A program made the translations under genes and the position numbers. A DNA stretch of 64,000 nt from Gammaproteobacteria bacterium MFB021. Its GTDB lineage: Bacteria > Pseudomonadota > Gammaproteobacteria > Pseudomonadales > Halomonadaceae. Shown here in pieces: positions 18,522-27,497 of the stretch (the stretch's first letter is position 1; each line of letters starts with the position of its first letter). Under the pieces are notes generated by a model. It ran no database searches, had not been told where the DNA came from, and saw nothing but the letters and a program-made list of their open reading frames with translations. The DNA lies in contig JNVT01000085.1 of the NCBI GenBank assembly GCA_000737985.1, forward strand, positions 1-64,000, written 5' to 3'.

Positions 18522-20273
18522 ATGAGCGCATCGAACACTCCCCCGCGCCGTCTGGCGGTGAGCTTGCAGACCAAGGTCCTCGCCCTGGTATTGATACCCC
18601 TGCTACTGCTCAGCGTACTTCTGATCACCTTCAATATCTTCAAGACGCACCAGGCCAGCGATGCCGCCCTGGAGGCGCAGCGTCAACGCCTGATATCCGA
18701 CCGTGAGCAGTCGGTGAAGTACGTGGTCGAGACGGCCAAGTCGGCGATCATGCCGCTGGTCCAGCAGCCGCCCAACGGCGATCTGGCCGCGGCAAAACGC
18801 CAGGCAGAGGCGCTGATTCGGGGGATCACTTTCGAAGGTGACAACTACGTCTTCGTCTACGCCTACGATGGCACCAATCTGGTTCAGCCGCGCCGGCCGC
18901 AGCTCGAAGGCAGCGACATGAACCAGGCGCGCGATGCCGAGGGCAACCACATCTTCGCGCACATGCTCGAGACCGCGCGTCAGGGAGGAGGCATCTATCG
19001 TTATCTGTGGCGCAACCCTGCCACCGGCACCGATGAGCACAAATATTCCTACGTCGAGGGTATCGATGCCTGGGGGTGGGTGATCGGCGCCGGGGTCTAC
19101 GTCACCTCGATCAATCAGGAGATGGAGGGTGTCGAGGCAGACGCCGCTCAGCATCTGCGGGCGTCGATCTGGCAGTCGGTTCTGCTGGGCGTCGCCGCGA
19201 TGGGCATCGCGGCGCTGTTCACGATCTGGCTGGTGCGGCGGCTGCTCGGCCCGATCCGGCGTACCGCCACGGCGATGGGAGATATTGCCAGCGGCCAGGG
19301 CGACCTGACGCGCCGTCTGGACGTCGACAGCCGCGACGAGGTGGGCGAGCTCGCGACCCAGTTCAACGCCTTTGTCGGGCGCATGCAGGAAACACTGCGT
19401 GACGTGCGCTCGAGTACGCGTAGCGTTCACACGACTTCGTCGCAAATCGCCGATGCCAGCGGCGAGCTGGCATCGCGCACCGAGGAGTCGGCGGCGAGTC
19501 TGCAGCAGACCTCTGCGTCGATGGAAGAGATCACCACCACGGTGGCGCACGCCGCCGATTCGGCCGCCCAGGCGAGCCAACTGGTGCAGTCGACCAGCCA
19601 TGTGGCCCAGGAGGGCGAGCAGGCGATGGCCCAGGTCGAGGCGCGGATGAGCGAAATCACCCAGTCGGCGGCGCAGATCGAGGAGATCATCGGGCTTATC
19701 GACTCCATCGCCTTTCAGACCAATATCCTGGCGCTGAATGCCTCCGTGGAGGCGGCGCGCGCCGGTGAGCACGGGCGCGGCTTTGCGGTAGTGGCCAGTG
19801 AGGTGCGCTCGCTGGCGGGGCGTTCGGCGGAGGCGTCGAAGAGTATTCGCGAGCTGATCACTCGCTCGGCCGAGCATACCCGCAGCGGCAGCGAGCTGGT
19901 GAATCGGGCCGGCGCCACCATGCGCGAGATCGTCGACAGCGTGAATCGCGTCGCAGACGTGATCGGCGAGATCAGCGCCGGGGCCAAGGAGCAGAACAGT
20001 GGCATCGCTCAGATCAATACCGCGGTGGCGGAGATGGATGCGATGACCCAGCAGAACGCGGCCATGGTGCAGCAGTCGGCAACCGCCGCGGCTGACCTGC
20101 AGCAGGAAGCCCAACGCCTGAGCAGTCTGGTCAATACCTTCGTGCTCGGTGACGAGTCGGTCAAACACGGCGCGATTGAAGCATCGGTTTCAGAGCCGAA
20201 AGCCGCCCGCGTCAAATTGGCCACGTCGAAGAGAGCGGGCGCCAGCGCCGAGGGTGAGTGGGAGACTTTCTAA
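18522..20273 (+). CDS. Methyl-accepting chemotaxis protein 1 (sCache)
   Basis: 583 residues from the ATG at 18522, preceded by GGAGGG at 5-nt spacing; longer frames to 18393 would start inside the promoter. Layout: TM1 (~18-38), periplasmic single Cache_2 domain with [16 protein letters not shown] and [12 protein letters not shown]2 (~215-235), HAMP, and a long methylated coiled coil with hairpin tip [21 protein letters not shown]. It ends in EWETF, like the NWETF tether for CheR/CheB in major E. coli receptors. Ligand unknown; sCache_2 receptors often bind small organic acids. The gene downstream is a close duplicate. Confidence 0.95.
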   Translation: MSASNTPPRRLAVSLQTKVLALVLIPLLLLSVLLITFNIFKTHQASDAALEAQRQRLISDREQSVKYVVETAKSAIMPLVQQPPNGDLAAAKRQAEALIRGITFEGDNYVFVYAYDGTNLVQPRRPQLEGSDMNQARDAEGNHIFAHMLETARQGGGIYRYLWRNPATGTDEHKYSYVEGIDAWGWVIGAGVYVTSINQEMEGVEADAAQHLRASIWQSVLLGVAAMGIAALFTIWLVRRLLGPIRRTATAMGDIASGQGDLTRRLDVDSRDEVGELATQFNAFVGRMQETLRDVRSSTRSVHTTSSQIADASGELASRTEESAASLQQTSASMEEITTTVAHAADSAAQASQLVQSTSHVAQEGEQAMAQVEARMSEITQSAAQIEEIIGLIDSIAFQTNILALNASVEAARAGEHGRGFAVVASEVRSLAGRSAEASKSIRELITRSAEHTRSGSELVNRAGATMREIVDSVNRVADVIGEISAGAKEQNSGIAQINTAVAEMDAMTQQNAAMVQQSATAAADLQQEAQRLSSLVNTFVLGDESVKHGAIEASVSEPKAARVKLATSKRAGASAEGEWETF

Positions 20274-20630
20274 TTCGGCCCCAGCCAGAGTCACCTCTGA
20301 GTGCAGAGAAATGGCTACCCCGCCGCGCGGTCGGCGGGCGTGTCCTGTCATTGTGTGTCCAGGTCGATGTCGACCGGGTATCTGCTGCTCCCTGGCAGCT
20401 GCATTCCGATATACATGGCGCGGCAGAGTGGTGGCCTAGCGCAGGGAGGTTAGCGACTAAAGTTGATTCAAGTTAAGTAAATGGTCACCGATATCGACCT
20501 TGGTGGGCGCGTGATTCTGCCGGGTTGAATCGTGTTGGCGTGTCGTTAGCGGCTGGGTATCGGATTCTGACCGGGAGGGTCATGCGTCGCTGGATCTCAC
20601 TCGATAACTCCAACGACCGAGAGCGTACGC
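20274..20630 (+). other. 357-bp gap between the chemoreceptor genes
   Basis: No credible gene. It carries the sigma-28-type promoter of chemoreceptor 2 at 20468-20494 and otherwise no clear terminator or repeat. The separate promoter implies independent transcription of the second receptor. Confidence 0.6.
20468..20494 (+). promoter_or_regulatory. Sigma-28 (FliA)-type promoter of chemoreceptor 2
   Basis: TCAAGTTA, an 11-nt spacer, then ACCGATAT; 12 of 16 positions match the sigma-28 consensus. It lies 137 nt before the ATG at 20631. An extra TAAAGTTG lies just upstream at 20458-20465, as in the promoter of receptor 1. Confidence 0.7.
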
Positions 20631-22379
20631 ATGAAGGCACCCTCCGTTTTGCGCGCCAGACACGCGTTCAGCCTGCAGACCAAGATCGTGGCGCTGACGC
20701 TGATACCGCTGTTTGTGATCATCGTGGCGCTGGTGAGCGTCAATATCGTCTCCAACCTCAATGACAGTCGTCGAGAGCTGGCCGAGCAGCGGCGATTGTT
20801 GATCGACAGTCAGGTCAAGGCGGTCAAGGGCATCGTCGATCTGGCCAAATCCGCCATCACGCCGCTGGTCGAGAACGCCGGCAGCGACCCTCAGGCCGCC
20901 CAGGCCAAGGCGCGCGATCTGCTGCGCGGGCTCTCCTTCGACGGCACTAACTACATTTTTGCCTACACCTTCGATGGCACCAATCTGGTGTTTGCCCCCG
21001 ACACCAAGAAAGAGGGGACCAATATGCTCGGGGTGACAGACGCCGATGGTAATCATGTCATCGCCGACCTGATCCGGGTCGCTCAGCAGGGCGGGGGACG
21101 CTACAGCTATCTGTGGCCCAATCCCGGCACCGGCAAGGTCGAGCGCAAGTACTCCTACGCCGAGAGCATCGACGGCTGGAACTGGATGATCGGTGCTGGC
21201 ATCTACGCCACCTCCATCGATCAGGCGATGGCGGCGGCAGAGGCCAAGGCGGCGAGCAATCGCCACGCCATGCTGTGGCGCTCGCTGCTGCTGGGTGGCG
21301 GGGGCATGCTGCTGGCGGCATTGATCGCCAGCTTGCTGGTACGGCGACTGCTCGGCCCGATCCGGCGCACCGCGGAGGCGATGGGGGATATCGCCAGCGG
21401 CCAAGGCGATCTGACGCGCCGCCTGGCCGTCGACAGCCGCGACGAGGTGGGCCAACTCGCGACCCAGTTCAACGCTTTCGTCGGGCGCATGCAGGAAACA
21501 CTGCGTGACGTGCGTTCGAGTACCCGCAGCGTTCACGCAACGTCGTCTCAGATCGCCGATGCCAGCGGCGAGCTGGCATCGCGCACCGAGCAGTCGGCGG
21601 CCAGCCTGCAGCAGACCTCTGCGTCGATGGAGGAGATCACCACCACGGTGGCACATGCCACCGACTCGGCCACCCAGGCGAGCCAGCTGGTGCAGTCGAC
21701 CAGCGATGTGGCGCAAGAGGGCGAGCAGGCGATGGCCCAGGTCGAGGCGCGGATGAGCGAAATCACCCAGTCGGCGGCGCAGATCGAGGAGATCATCGGG
21801 CTGATCGACTCCATCGCCTTTCAGACCAATATCCTGGCGCTGAATGCCTCCGTGGAGGCGGCGCGCGCCGGCGAGCACGGGCGCGGCTTTGCGGTGGTGG
21901 CCAGCGAGGTGCGCTCACTGGCGGGGCGTTCGGCGGAGGCGTCGAAAAATATTCGTGAGCTGATCGCGCAGTCGGCCGAGCATACCCGCAGCGGCAGCGA
22001 GCTGGTGAATCGGGCCGGGACCACCATGCGCGAGATCGTCGACAGCGTGAATCGCGTCGCAGACGTGATCGGTGAGATCAGCGCCGGGGCCAAGGAACAG
22101 AACAGCGGCATCGGCCAGATCAATACCGCGGTGGCGGAGATGGATGCGATGACCCAGCAGAACGCCGCCATGGTGCAGCAGTCGGCAACCGCGGCGGCCG
22201 ATCTACAGCAGGAAGCCGAGCGCCTGCGCGGCTTGATCGATACCTTCGTGCTAGGCGAAGACGCCGACGCGGGCAAGACCTCAGCGCCCGATCCCAGGCC
22301 GAAACCCGCCAGCGCGCAGCCGGCAGCGCTAACGGCCAAACGCACTCCCCAAGACGAAGAGGAGTGGCAGACATTCTGA
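20631..22379 (+). CDS. Methyl-accepting chemotaxis protein 2 (sCache)
   Basis: 582 residues with the same plan as receptor 1: TM1 (~17-37), sCache_2 sensor ([30 protein letters not shown]), TM2, HAMP and signalling domain. From the HAMP region onward it is almost identical to receptor 1 at DNA level, including silent positions. The periplasmic sensor and the C-terminal linker differ clearly. It ends in EWQTF, a probable CheR/CheB tether. This points to duplication followed by sensor divergence, with conservation or gene conversion of the output domain. Confidence 0.95.
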   Translation: MKAPSVLRARHAFSLQTKIVALTLIPLFVIIVALVSVNIVSNLNDSRRELAEQRRLLIDSQVKAVKGIVDLAKSAITPLVENAGSDPQAAQAKARDLLRGLSFDGTNYIFAYTFDGTNLVFAPDTKKEGTNMLGVTDADGNHVIADLIRVAQQGGGRYSYLWPNPGTGKVERKYSYAESIDGWNWMIGAGIYATSIDQAMAAAEAKAASNRHAMLWRSLLLGGGGMLLAALIASLLVRRLLGPIRRTAEAMGDIASGQGDLTRRLAVDSRDEVGQLATQFNAFVGRMQETLRDVRSSTRSVHATSSQIADASGELASRTEQSAASLQQTSASMEEITTTVAHATDSATQASQLVQSTSDVAQEGEQAMAQVEARMSEITQSAAQIEEIIGLIDSIAFQTNILALNASVEAARAGEHGRGFAVVASEVRSLAGRSAEASKNIRELIAQSAEHTRSGSELVNRAGTTMREIVDSVNRVADVIGEISAGAKEQNSGIGQINTAVAEMDAMTQQNAAMVQQSATAAADLQQEAERLRGLIDTFVLGEDADAGKTSAPDPRPKPASAQPAALTAKRTPQDEEEWQTF

Positions 22380-22402
22380 TCCGGGGGTAGATCGTAGCTC
22401 GA

Positions 22403-22430
22403 GGGGCGGCCATTGGCCGCCCCTTGCGTT
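22403..22430 (+). terminator. Intrinsic terminator after chemoreceptor 2
   Basis: GGGGCGGCC (22403-22411), loop ATT, and GGCCGCCCC (22415-22423), then TTGCGTTT. A 9-bp perfect stem with a T-rich tail, 24 nt after the stop codon. Confidence 0.75.
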
Positions 22431-22541
22431 TGCCTGCCGGGGCTGTGAATCCGGTCTGACTCTCGGCGCCGAGTCAGGCCGGCATGTCGACCCGCGATCG
22501 ATCGCTACGGCGCTGGCGGCATGACTGCCGAGTCGAGAGCT

Positions 22542-23846
22542 TCACCAGCCGAGCTGGTCGCGCACCCGATAGTACCAGGCGCCGAGGGCGGTCAGCGGCA
22601 CACGGAAGAGGCGGCCGCCGGGGAAGGGGGTGTGCGGCAGATCGGCGAAGGCGTCGAAGCGCTCGAGTTCGCCGCTCAGCGCCTCCGCCATCAGCCGTCC
22701 GGCCAGATGGGTACAGGTCACGCCGTGCCCGGAGTAGCCCTGGGCGTAGTAGACGTTGTGGTTGATGCGGCCGAACTGCGGCAGGCGATTGAGCGTCAGC
22801 AGGAAATTGCCGCTCCAGGTGTAGTCGACCTTGACCCCCTTGAGCTGGGGAAAAGTCTTTTCCAGATTGGGCCGAATGACCGCTTCGATGCTCGCCGGAT
22901 CGTGGCCCCCATAGGTCACGCCACCGCCGTAGATGAGTCGGTTGTCGGCCGAGAGGCGGTAGTAGTCGAGCAGATAGTTGCAGTCCTCGACGCAGGCATC
23001 GTTGGGCAGTAGCTCGCGGGCGGTGTCGGCATCCAGCGGCGCGGTGGCCAGCACCTGGGTGCCGCAGGGCATGCTCTTGCCCTCGAGCTCCGGCAGCAGA
23101 CCATTGAGATAGGCGTTGCCGGCGACGATTACGCGCTCGGCGCGCACCTGCCCCTGGGCGGTGCGGATCACCACCGGGTCGCCGTGGCGGATCTCGACCA
23201 CCGGCGAATGCTCGTATATCACCCCGCCGAGGGATTCGAACGCGGCGGCCTCACCGAGTACCAGGTTGAGCGGGTGCAGGTGCCCCCCGGAATGGTCGAA
23301 TAGCGCGCCCACGTAGCGCTCGGAGCCGATCTCGCGGCGGTAGCCTTTAGCATCGAGCAGCTCGAGCTGGCGGTGCCCGTAGCGCTCCCACAGCGCCTTG
23401 TGCTCGACCAGCCCCTGCATCTGCTTGTCGCTGCAGGCAGCGAACAGGTTGCCTTCCTTGAGGTCGCAGCGAATGGCGTAGTCGGCGATGCGCGAGCGGA
23501 TGATCTGGTTGCCTTCGAACGCCATGCTGCCCAGCGCTTGGGCAGTGGTCTGGCCGTACTTGGCCTCGATCACGTCCATATCGCGGCTGTAGCTATTGAC
23601 GATCTGCCCGCCGTTGCGCCCCGAAGCGCCGAAGCCGATACGCGTCGCTTCCAGCACTACCACGCGCAGCCCGCGCTCGGCCAGGTGCAGCGCCGAGGAG
23701 ATACCGGTGAAGCCGCCGCCGATCACGCACACATCGGCGTCGACCTCGCCGCTTAGCGGCGGACGTTCCGGGGCCGGGTTGGCCGAGGCGGCGTAGTAGG
23801 AGTCGACGTGGCGCTCGGGGAAGGTCGCAGCAGAGGCTTGAGGCAC
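22542..23846 (-). CDS. puuB: Gamma-glutamylputrescine oxidase
   Basis: About 434 residues from the GTG at 23846; the frame extends to a TTG at 23933. The start VPQASAATFPERHVDSYYAAS resembles E. coli PuuB. The FAD-binding dinucleotide fold is CVIGGGFTGISSALHLAERG, followed by GRNGGQIVNSYSRDMDVIE. The FAD enzyme oxidatively deaminates gamma-glutamylputrescine, releasing H2O2. The C-terminal GYSGHGVTCTHLAGRL closes the FAD site. It is separated from the pot/puuA genes by a glycine-zipper gene, so it is probably its own transcript. Other DadA/GlpO-type amine oxidases share the fold, but the SYYAAS start favours PuuB. Confidence 0.85.
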   Translation of the reverse strand: MPQASAATFPERHVDSYYAASANPAPERPPLSGEVDADVCVIGGGFTGISSALHLAERGLRVVVLEATRIGFGASGRNGGQIVNSYSRDMDVIEAKYGQTTAQALGSMAFEGNQIIRSRIADYAIRCDLKEGNLFAACSDKQMQGLVEHKALWERYGHRQLELLDAKGYRREIGSERYVGALFDHSGGHLHPLNLVLGEAAAFESLGGVIYEHSPVVEIRHGDPVVIRTAQGQVRAERVIVAGNAYLNGLLPELEGKSMPCGTQVLATAPLDADTARELLPNDACVEDCNYLLDYYRLSADNRLIYGGGVTYGGHDPASIEAVIRPNLEKTFPQLKGVKVDYTWSGNFLLTLNRLPQFGRINHNVYYAQGYSGHGVTCTHLAGRLMAEALSGELERFDAFADLPHTPFPGGRLFRVPLTALGAWYYRVRDQLGW

Positions 23847-23938
23847 GATGGCGGGCTCGCGTGTTGAATTTATTCGACGGATGCCAAGAGGGTAGCCGGT
23901 CCCGTCACGCGGCTCAACCGGCACCTGGTGCAAACACG

Positions 23939-23967
23939 ACCGCGCCGACAGAGGCTGCCGGCGCGGT
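23939..23967 (-). terminator. Stem-loop after the glycine-zipper gene
   Basis: ACCGCGCCG (23939-23947) pairs with CGGCGCGGT (23959-23967). Read on the minus strand it is followed by GTCGTGTTTGC, a short T run. It lies 27 nt after the stop at 23994. Confidence 0.55.
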
Positions 23968-23993
23968 GAGAGAAAGCGCTGTGGGCGGGTTCG

Positions 23994-24539
23994 TCAGGCG
24001 CCGCCGGCACTCTGCCACTGGGGCTCGCCGTTGCGCATGGAGACGCGGTCGCCTTCGGGCTTCTTGTCCAGTTTGGCCTCGTGGACTTCGCCATCATAGC
24101 GGTAGCGCACGTCGTAGCCGACGGTTTCCTGCTTGGTGTCCTTGACCGTGTTGCAGCGCTGCTCGGTGGTGGTGTAGGTGTCACCCTGCTGCATCTGGCC
24201 CTGGACCTGATTACCGGCGATACCGCCACCGACCGCACCCGCGGCCGTCATGATTTTCTTGCCACTGCCGCCGCCGAACTGGTTGCCGACCACGCCGCCG
24301 ACGATGGCGCCGATGGCGGTGCCGGCGATGCGGTGCTCGTCCTGCGCCGGGCGGCGGTGGGTGACGGTCACGTTATGACACTCCTGACGCGGCGTCTCGG
24401 AGGTCTGAGTGATGGGGTCGACGCTGATGATGTCGGCGTACTGCGGCTGGCTGTCACCGGACTGGTAGGCGCCGATAGCAACACCGCCGGCGACGCCGAG
24501 GGCAGCGATGACGCCGCCGATGATGATCGATTTCTGCAT
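23994..24539 (-). CDS. Glycine-zipper 2TM (SlyB/17-kDa antigen-like) envelope protein
   Basis: 181 residues from the ATG at 24539, with AGGAGC 8-12 nt upstream. An N-terminal hydrophobic helix (IIIGGVIAALGVAGGVAIGAY) is an uncleaved anchor or signal. The middle holds the glycine-zipper stretch GTAIGAIVGGVVGNQFGGGSG (split by its central turn) and AAGAVGGGIAGNQVQ, typical of the Rick_17kDa/SlyB family in the outer membrane. Cysteines in RQECHNVTV and EQRCNTVKD could form a disulfide. No lipobox is visible. Role in envelope integrity is inferred from the family. Confidence 0.85.
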   Translation of the reverse strand: MQKSIIIGGVIAALGVAGGVAIGAYQSGDSQPQYADIISVDPITQTSETPRQECHNVTVTHRRPAQDEHRIAGTAIGAIVGGVVGNQFGGGSGKKIMTAAGAVGGGIAGNQVQGQMQQGDTYTTTEQRCNTVKDTKQETVGYDVRYRYDGEVHEAKLDKKPEGDRVSMRNGEPQWQSAGGA

Positions 24540-24925
24540 GGCCTTGCTCCTCTTGCGGACCGGCTCGTGTTCCGTCGAGCCCGAGACGGAAACCCCGCGA
24601 TTTGTTCTGATCCCAAGCACGGATAGCGAGTGCCGATGGCGTCTGAGCTCGCTGTCTGCCGGACGTTCGTCGCGGTGATTGGGGGAACAACGCGCTACGG
24701 GTGACGTCCCTGTCGTGATGGCGGCGAACCGCCTTCCGTCGGTGGCAGCGGCGTGGAAGACGCCGCCACTCGGTAGGCTCAGTTTAGTTCAGGCGGAGGC
24801 GAAGAGAAGGGCGCAACCAATTGTTGAACGCTGTTTTCATATTGATAAATGGGTGTCTGCTTGCGGCGACATCGGCGCCGAAGGCCCCGTGACGCGGGGC
24901 TTTCGGCGGCAGCCGCCGGCATCTC
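24540..24925. other. 386-bp gap upstream of the glycine-zipper gene
   Basis: No credible coding frame. It holds the upstream region of the minus-strand glycine-zipper gene and a stem-loop at 24877-24907 behind potF1. An AT-rich patch near 24815-24850 has no obvious gene to serve. Confidence 0.5.
24877..24907 (-). terminator. Stem-loop after the potF1 gene
   Basis: GCCGAAGGCCCC (24877-24888) pairs with GGGGCTTTCGGC (24896-24907), with one G-U pair and a 7-nt loop. It lies 18 nt after the stop of the minus-strand binding-protein gene. There is no clear T-run. Confidence 0.5.
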
Positions 24926-25987
24926 TCAGCGGTTGCGGGCTTCGTTGGCCAGCTGCTGGAGCAGTTGCAACTGGTCGCCTTCCAGCTGGGGCGCCGGTGT
25001 CAGCTTGGCGCGCTGGGCGTCGCTCAGTTGGGAAGCCTGACGCAGGTCGGCGCTGAGCAGTGGCAGTGCGGCCTGGTTGGGGGTGCGGTAGTAGGCGTAG
25101 GTGGCCGAGCGTGCAGCGTTCTCCGGGCGCAACATGAAGCTGATGAACTCACGTGCCAGCTTCGGGTGGGGCGCGCGCTTGGGAATCGCCAGCGTATCCA
25201 CGCCGAGCTGCGACCCCTCTTCGGGAATGAAGAACTCGAGCTTGCCGTAGGTCTCGAGCGCGTCCGCCTTGCGATAGTCGAGATCGCCACTGTAGGTGAC
25301 CGCGGCGCGGGTGACGCCGCGGGCGATCTGATCGATGGCGGCGGTGCTATCGGCGAAGCCGCTGAAGTTGGGGCGGTGCAGGGTCTGGCTCACCAGCTTG
25401 GCGGCGGCAATCCAGTCGTCGCGCTGGGTGCAGTCGAAGCCGTGGCCTTGATAAGCGCAGGCCATGCCGAACAGCACCTGCGGGTCACCGCCGAGCAGGG
25501 CGAAAGGCTGGTCCGGGTTGACCTTTGGGTCGAGCAGCAGTGACCAGGAGTGGGCGGGGTCGGGGAACACCGTGGTGTCGTAGACGATCCCGGTAACGCC
25601 CCACAGATAGGGCACGCTGTAGGCGTCCTGGGGGTCGTAGCTGGGGTGGCGGAAGGCCGGCATCAGGTTGTCACGCCCTTGGATGTCGTCGCCCAGGGGC
25701 TGAATCAGCCCGGCTGCCACCAGCCTCGGCACGTAGTAGTCGGTGGGCACCACCACATCGAACTGGGCGTCGCCGCCGGCGACCAGCTTGGAGAACATCT
25801 CGGCGTTGGAGGTGAAGTAGCTCTGCACCACCTCGACCCCGTACTGCTTCTCGAAGTCCTCGATCACGCCGGGGTCGGCGTACTCGGTCCAGTTGAAGAG
25901 GTAGAGCTTGTCCGGCGTCTGGGCCTGGGCGGCGGCGCTCAGCGACAGGCAGAGCGCGCTCAGGCAGAGGGCGGCAGTCGTGCGCAT
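24926..25987 (-). CDS. potF: Polyamine ABC transporter substrate-binding protein 1 (PotF type)
   Basis: 353 residues with a Sec signal peptide (AALCLSALCLSLSAAAQAQ, cleavage near residue 22). The mature start DKLYLFNWTEYADPGVIEDF is the hallmark of PotF/SpuD/SpuE periplasmic putrescine/spermidine binders. Further family blocks are VPTDYYVPRLVAAGLI and VPYLWGVTGIVYD. It lies downstream of puuA1 and is the last gene of the pot/puu run. It is clearly paralogous to the second PotF gene, with a diverged ligand-pocket region, so the two may bind different polyamines. Confidence 0.9.
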   Translation of the reverse strand: MRTTAALCLSALCLSLSAAAQAQTPDKLYLFNWTEYADPGVIEDFEKQYGVEVVQSYFTSNAEMFSKLVAGGDAQFDVVVPTDYYVPRLVAAGLIQPLGDDIQGRDNLMPAFRHPSYDPQDAYSVPYLWGVTGIVYDTTVFPDPAHSWSLLLDPKVNPDQPFALLGGDPQVLFGMACAYQGHGFDCTQRDDWIAAAKLVSQTLHRPNFSGFADSTAAIDQIARGVTRAAVTYSGDLDYRKADALETYGKLEFFIPEEGSQLGVDTLAIPKRAPHPKLAREFISFMLRPENAARSATYAYYRTPNQAALPLLSADLRQASQLSDAQRAKLTPAPQLEGDQLQLLQQLANEARNR

Positions 25988-26057
25988 GCGGTATCACCTC
26001 GTGTCGGGGCGGCCGCGCGATGCTGAAAGCCCGGCGTCGCGCGGCCACCGTTGGGGG

Positions 26058-27422
26058 TCAGACCCGCAGCAGCAGGTGCTCGCGCTCCCACGAGCTGATG
26101 ACCCGGAAGTAGGCCGAGTGCTCGGCGCGCTTCACCGCCAGGTAGCTGCGGGTGAAGCGTTCGCCCAGCAGGTCCGCCAGCGGTGCGCACTCGCTCAGCG
26201 CATTGAGCGCCGGGCCGATGTCGTCGGGCAGGGTATGGCCCATCGACCATGCCGAGCCGGTCAGCGGCGGGCGCGGCTCGATCTGCGAGAGCATGCCCAG
26301 GTAGCCGCAGGCGAGCGACGCCGCCATCACCAGATAGGGGTTGGCGTCGGCGCCGGCGAGACGGTTCTCGACCCGGGTGCCGGGCGCCGGGCCCACCGGC
26401 ACGCGCAGGCCCACGGTGCGATTGTCGTAGCCCCACTCGGTGTTGATCGGCACCGAGCTGTTGCTGCCGCCGGGCATCAGCCGGCGGTAGGAGTTGACGT
26501 TGGGGGCGAAGAACGGCATCGCCGAGGGCAGGTACTGCTGCAGCCCGCCAATGTAGTGATGGAACAGCTTGCTGGGGCTGCCGTCGGCGCCGGCGAACAG
26601 GTTGTCGCCGCTGTCGCGGTCGAGCAGGCTCTGGTGCAGATGCATCGAGCTGCCCGGTTCGTTGGCCATCGGCTTGGCCATGAAGGTGGCATACATGTTG
26701 TGGCGCAGTGCGGTCTCGCGCAGGGTGCGCTTGAAGATCACCACCTGGTCGGCGAGACGCAGCGGGTCGCCGTGGCGGAAGTTGACCTCCATCTGCCCGG
26801 CACCCTCTTCGTGGGTCAGGGTGTCGATATCCAGCTGCTGTGCTTCGCAATAGTCGTACATCTGCTCGAACAGCGGATCGAACTCGTTGACCGCGTCGAT
26901 GGAGAACGACTGGCGGCTGCTCTCCTGGCGTCCCGAGCGTCCGATCGGTGGCTCCAGCGGGTAGTCCGAGTCGGTATTGGTCTTGACCAGGTAGAACTCC
27001 AGCTCCGGCGCCATGATCGGCTGCCAGCCGCGGGCCTCGTAGAGCGCGAGGATGTGCTTGAGCACATGGCGCGGCGAGAGCTCCACCGGCTCGCCGTTCA
27101 TGTAGAGGCAGTCGTGGATGATCTGCGCGGTGGGGTCGTCGGCCCACGGCACCAGATAGGCGGAGTCGGGGTCCGGCACCAGCTGCATGTCGAGTTCGGC
27201 CGGGTTCCAGAAGCGGATATCATCGTCGTCGGGATAGCCGCCGGTGACCGTCTGGATAAAGATCGAGTCGGGCAGTCGGGTATGACCGCCGCGCAGATAC
27301 TTGCCGGCGGGCATGATCTTGCCCTTGAGGATACCGGTGAGATCGGAGACCAGGCACTCCACCTCGGTGATGCCGTGGCGGCTGAACCACTCTTCGAGCA
27401 CGTGATGCGGTGTTTCGCTCAT
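26058..27422 (-). CDS. puuA: Gamma-glutamylputrescine synthetase-type glutamine synthetase 1
   Basis: 454 residues of the glutamine-synthetase fold, with an N-terminal beta-grasp (LVSDLTGILKGKIMPAGKY). Catalytic landmarks are ELEFYLVKTNTD, EEGAGQMEVNFRHGDPL, SSMHLHQSLLD (HxH nucleotide region) and VENRLAGADANPYLV. It joins glutamate to a polyamine amino group using ATP. It sits between the two PotF genes and upstream of potF1, which supports polyamine rather than ammonia as substrate. It is shorter than GlnA (about 470) and lacks its C-terminal adenylylation-site region. Confidence 0.88.
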   Translation of the reverse strand: MSETPHHVLEEWFSRHGITEVECLVSDLTGILKGKIMPAGKYLRGGHTRLPDSIFIQTVTGGYPDDDDIRFWNPAELDMQLVPDPDSAYLVPWADDPTAQIIHDCLYMNGEPVELSPRHVLKHILALYEARGWQPIMAPELEFYLVKTNTDSDYPLEPPIGRSGRQESSRQSFSIDAVNEFDPLFEQMYDYCEAQQLDIDTLTHEEGAGQMEVNFRHGDPLRLADQVVIFKRTLRETALRHNMYATFMAKPMANEPGSSMHLHQSLLDRDSGDNLFAGADGSPSKLFHHYIGGLQQYLPSAMPFFAPNVNSYRRLMPGGSNSSVPINTEWGYDNRTVGLRVPVGPAPGTRVENRLAGADANPYLVMAASLACGYLGMLSQIEPRPPLTGSAWSMGHTLPDDIGPALNALSECAPLADLLGERFTRSYLAVKRAEHSAYFRVISSWEREHLLLRV

Positions 27423-27497
27423 GACGCTGTCCTTGTGGCGCGCGTGGCGCCGTCTGGGAAGCCGCCGATGCCGCGGGCACCGGCGGTTGACGCTTGC

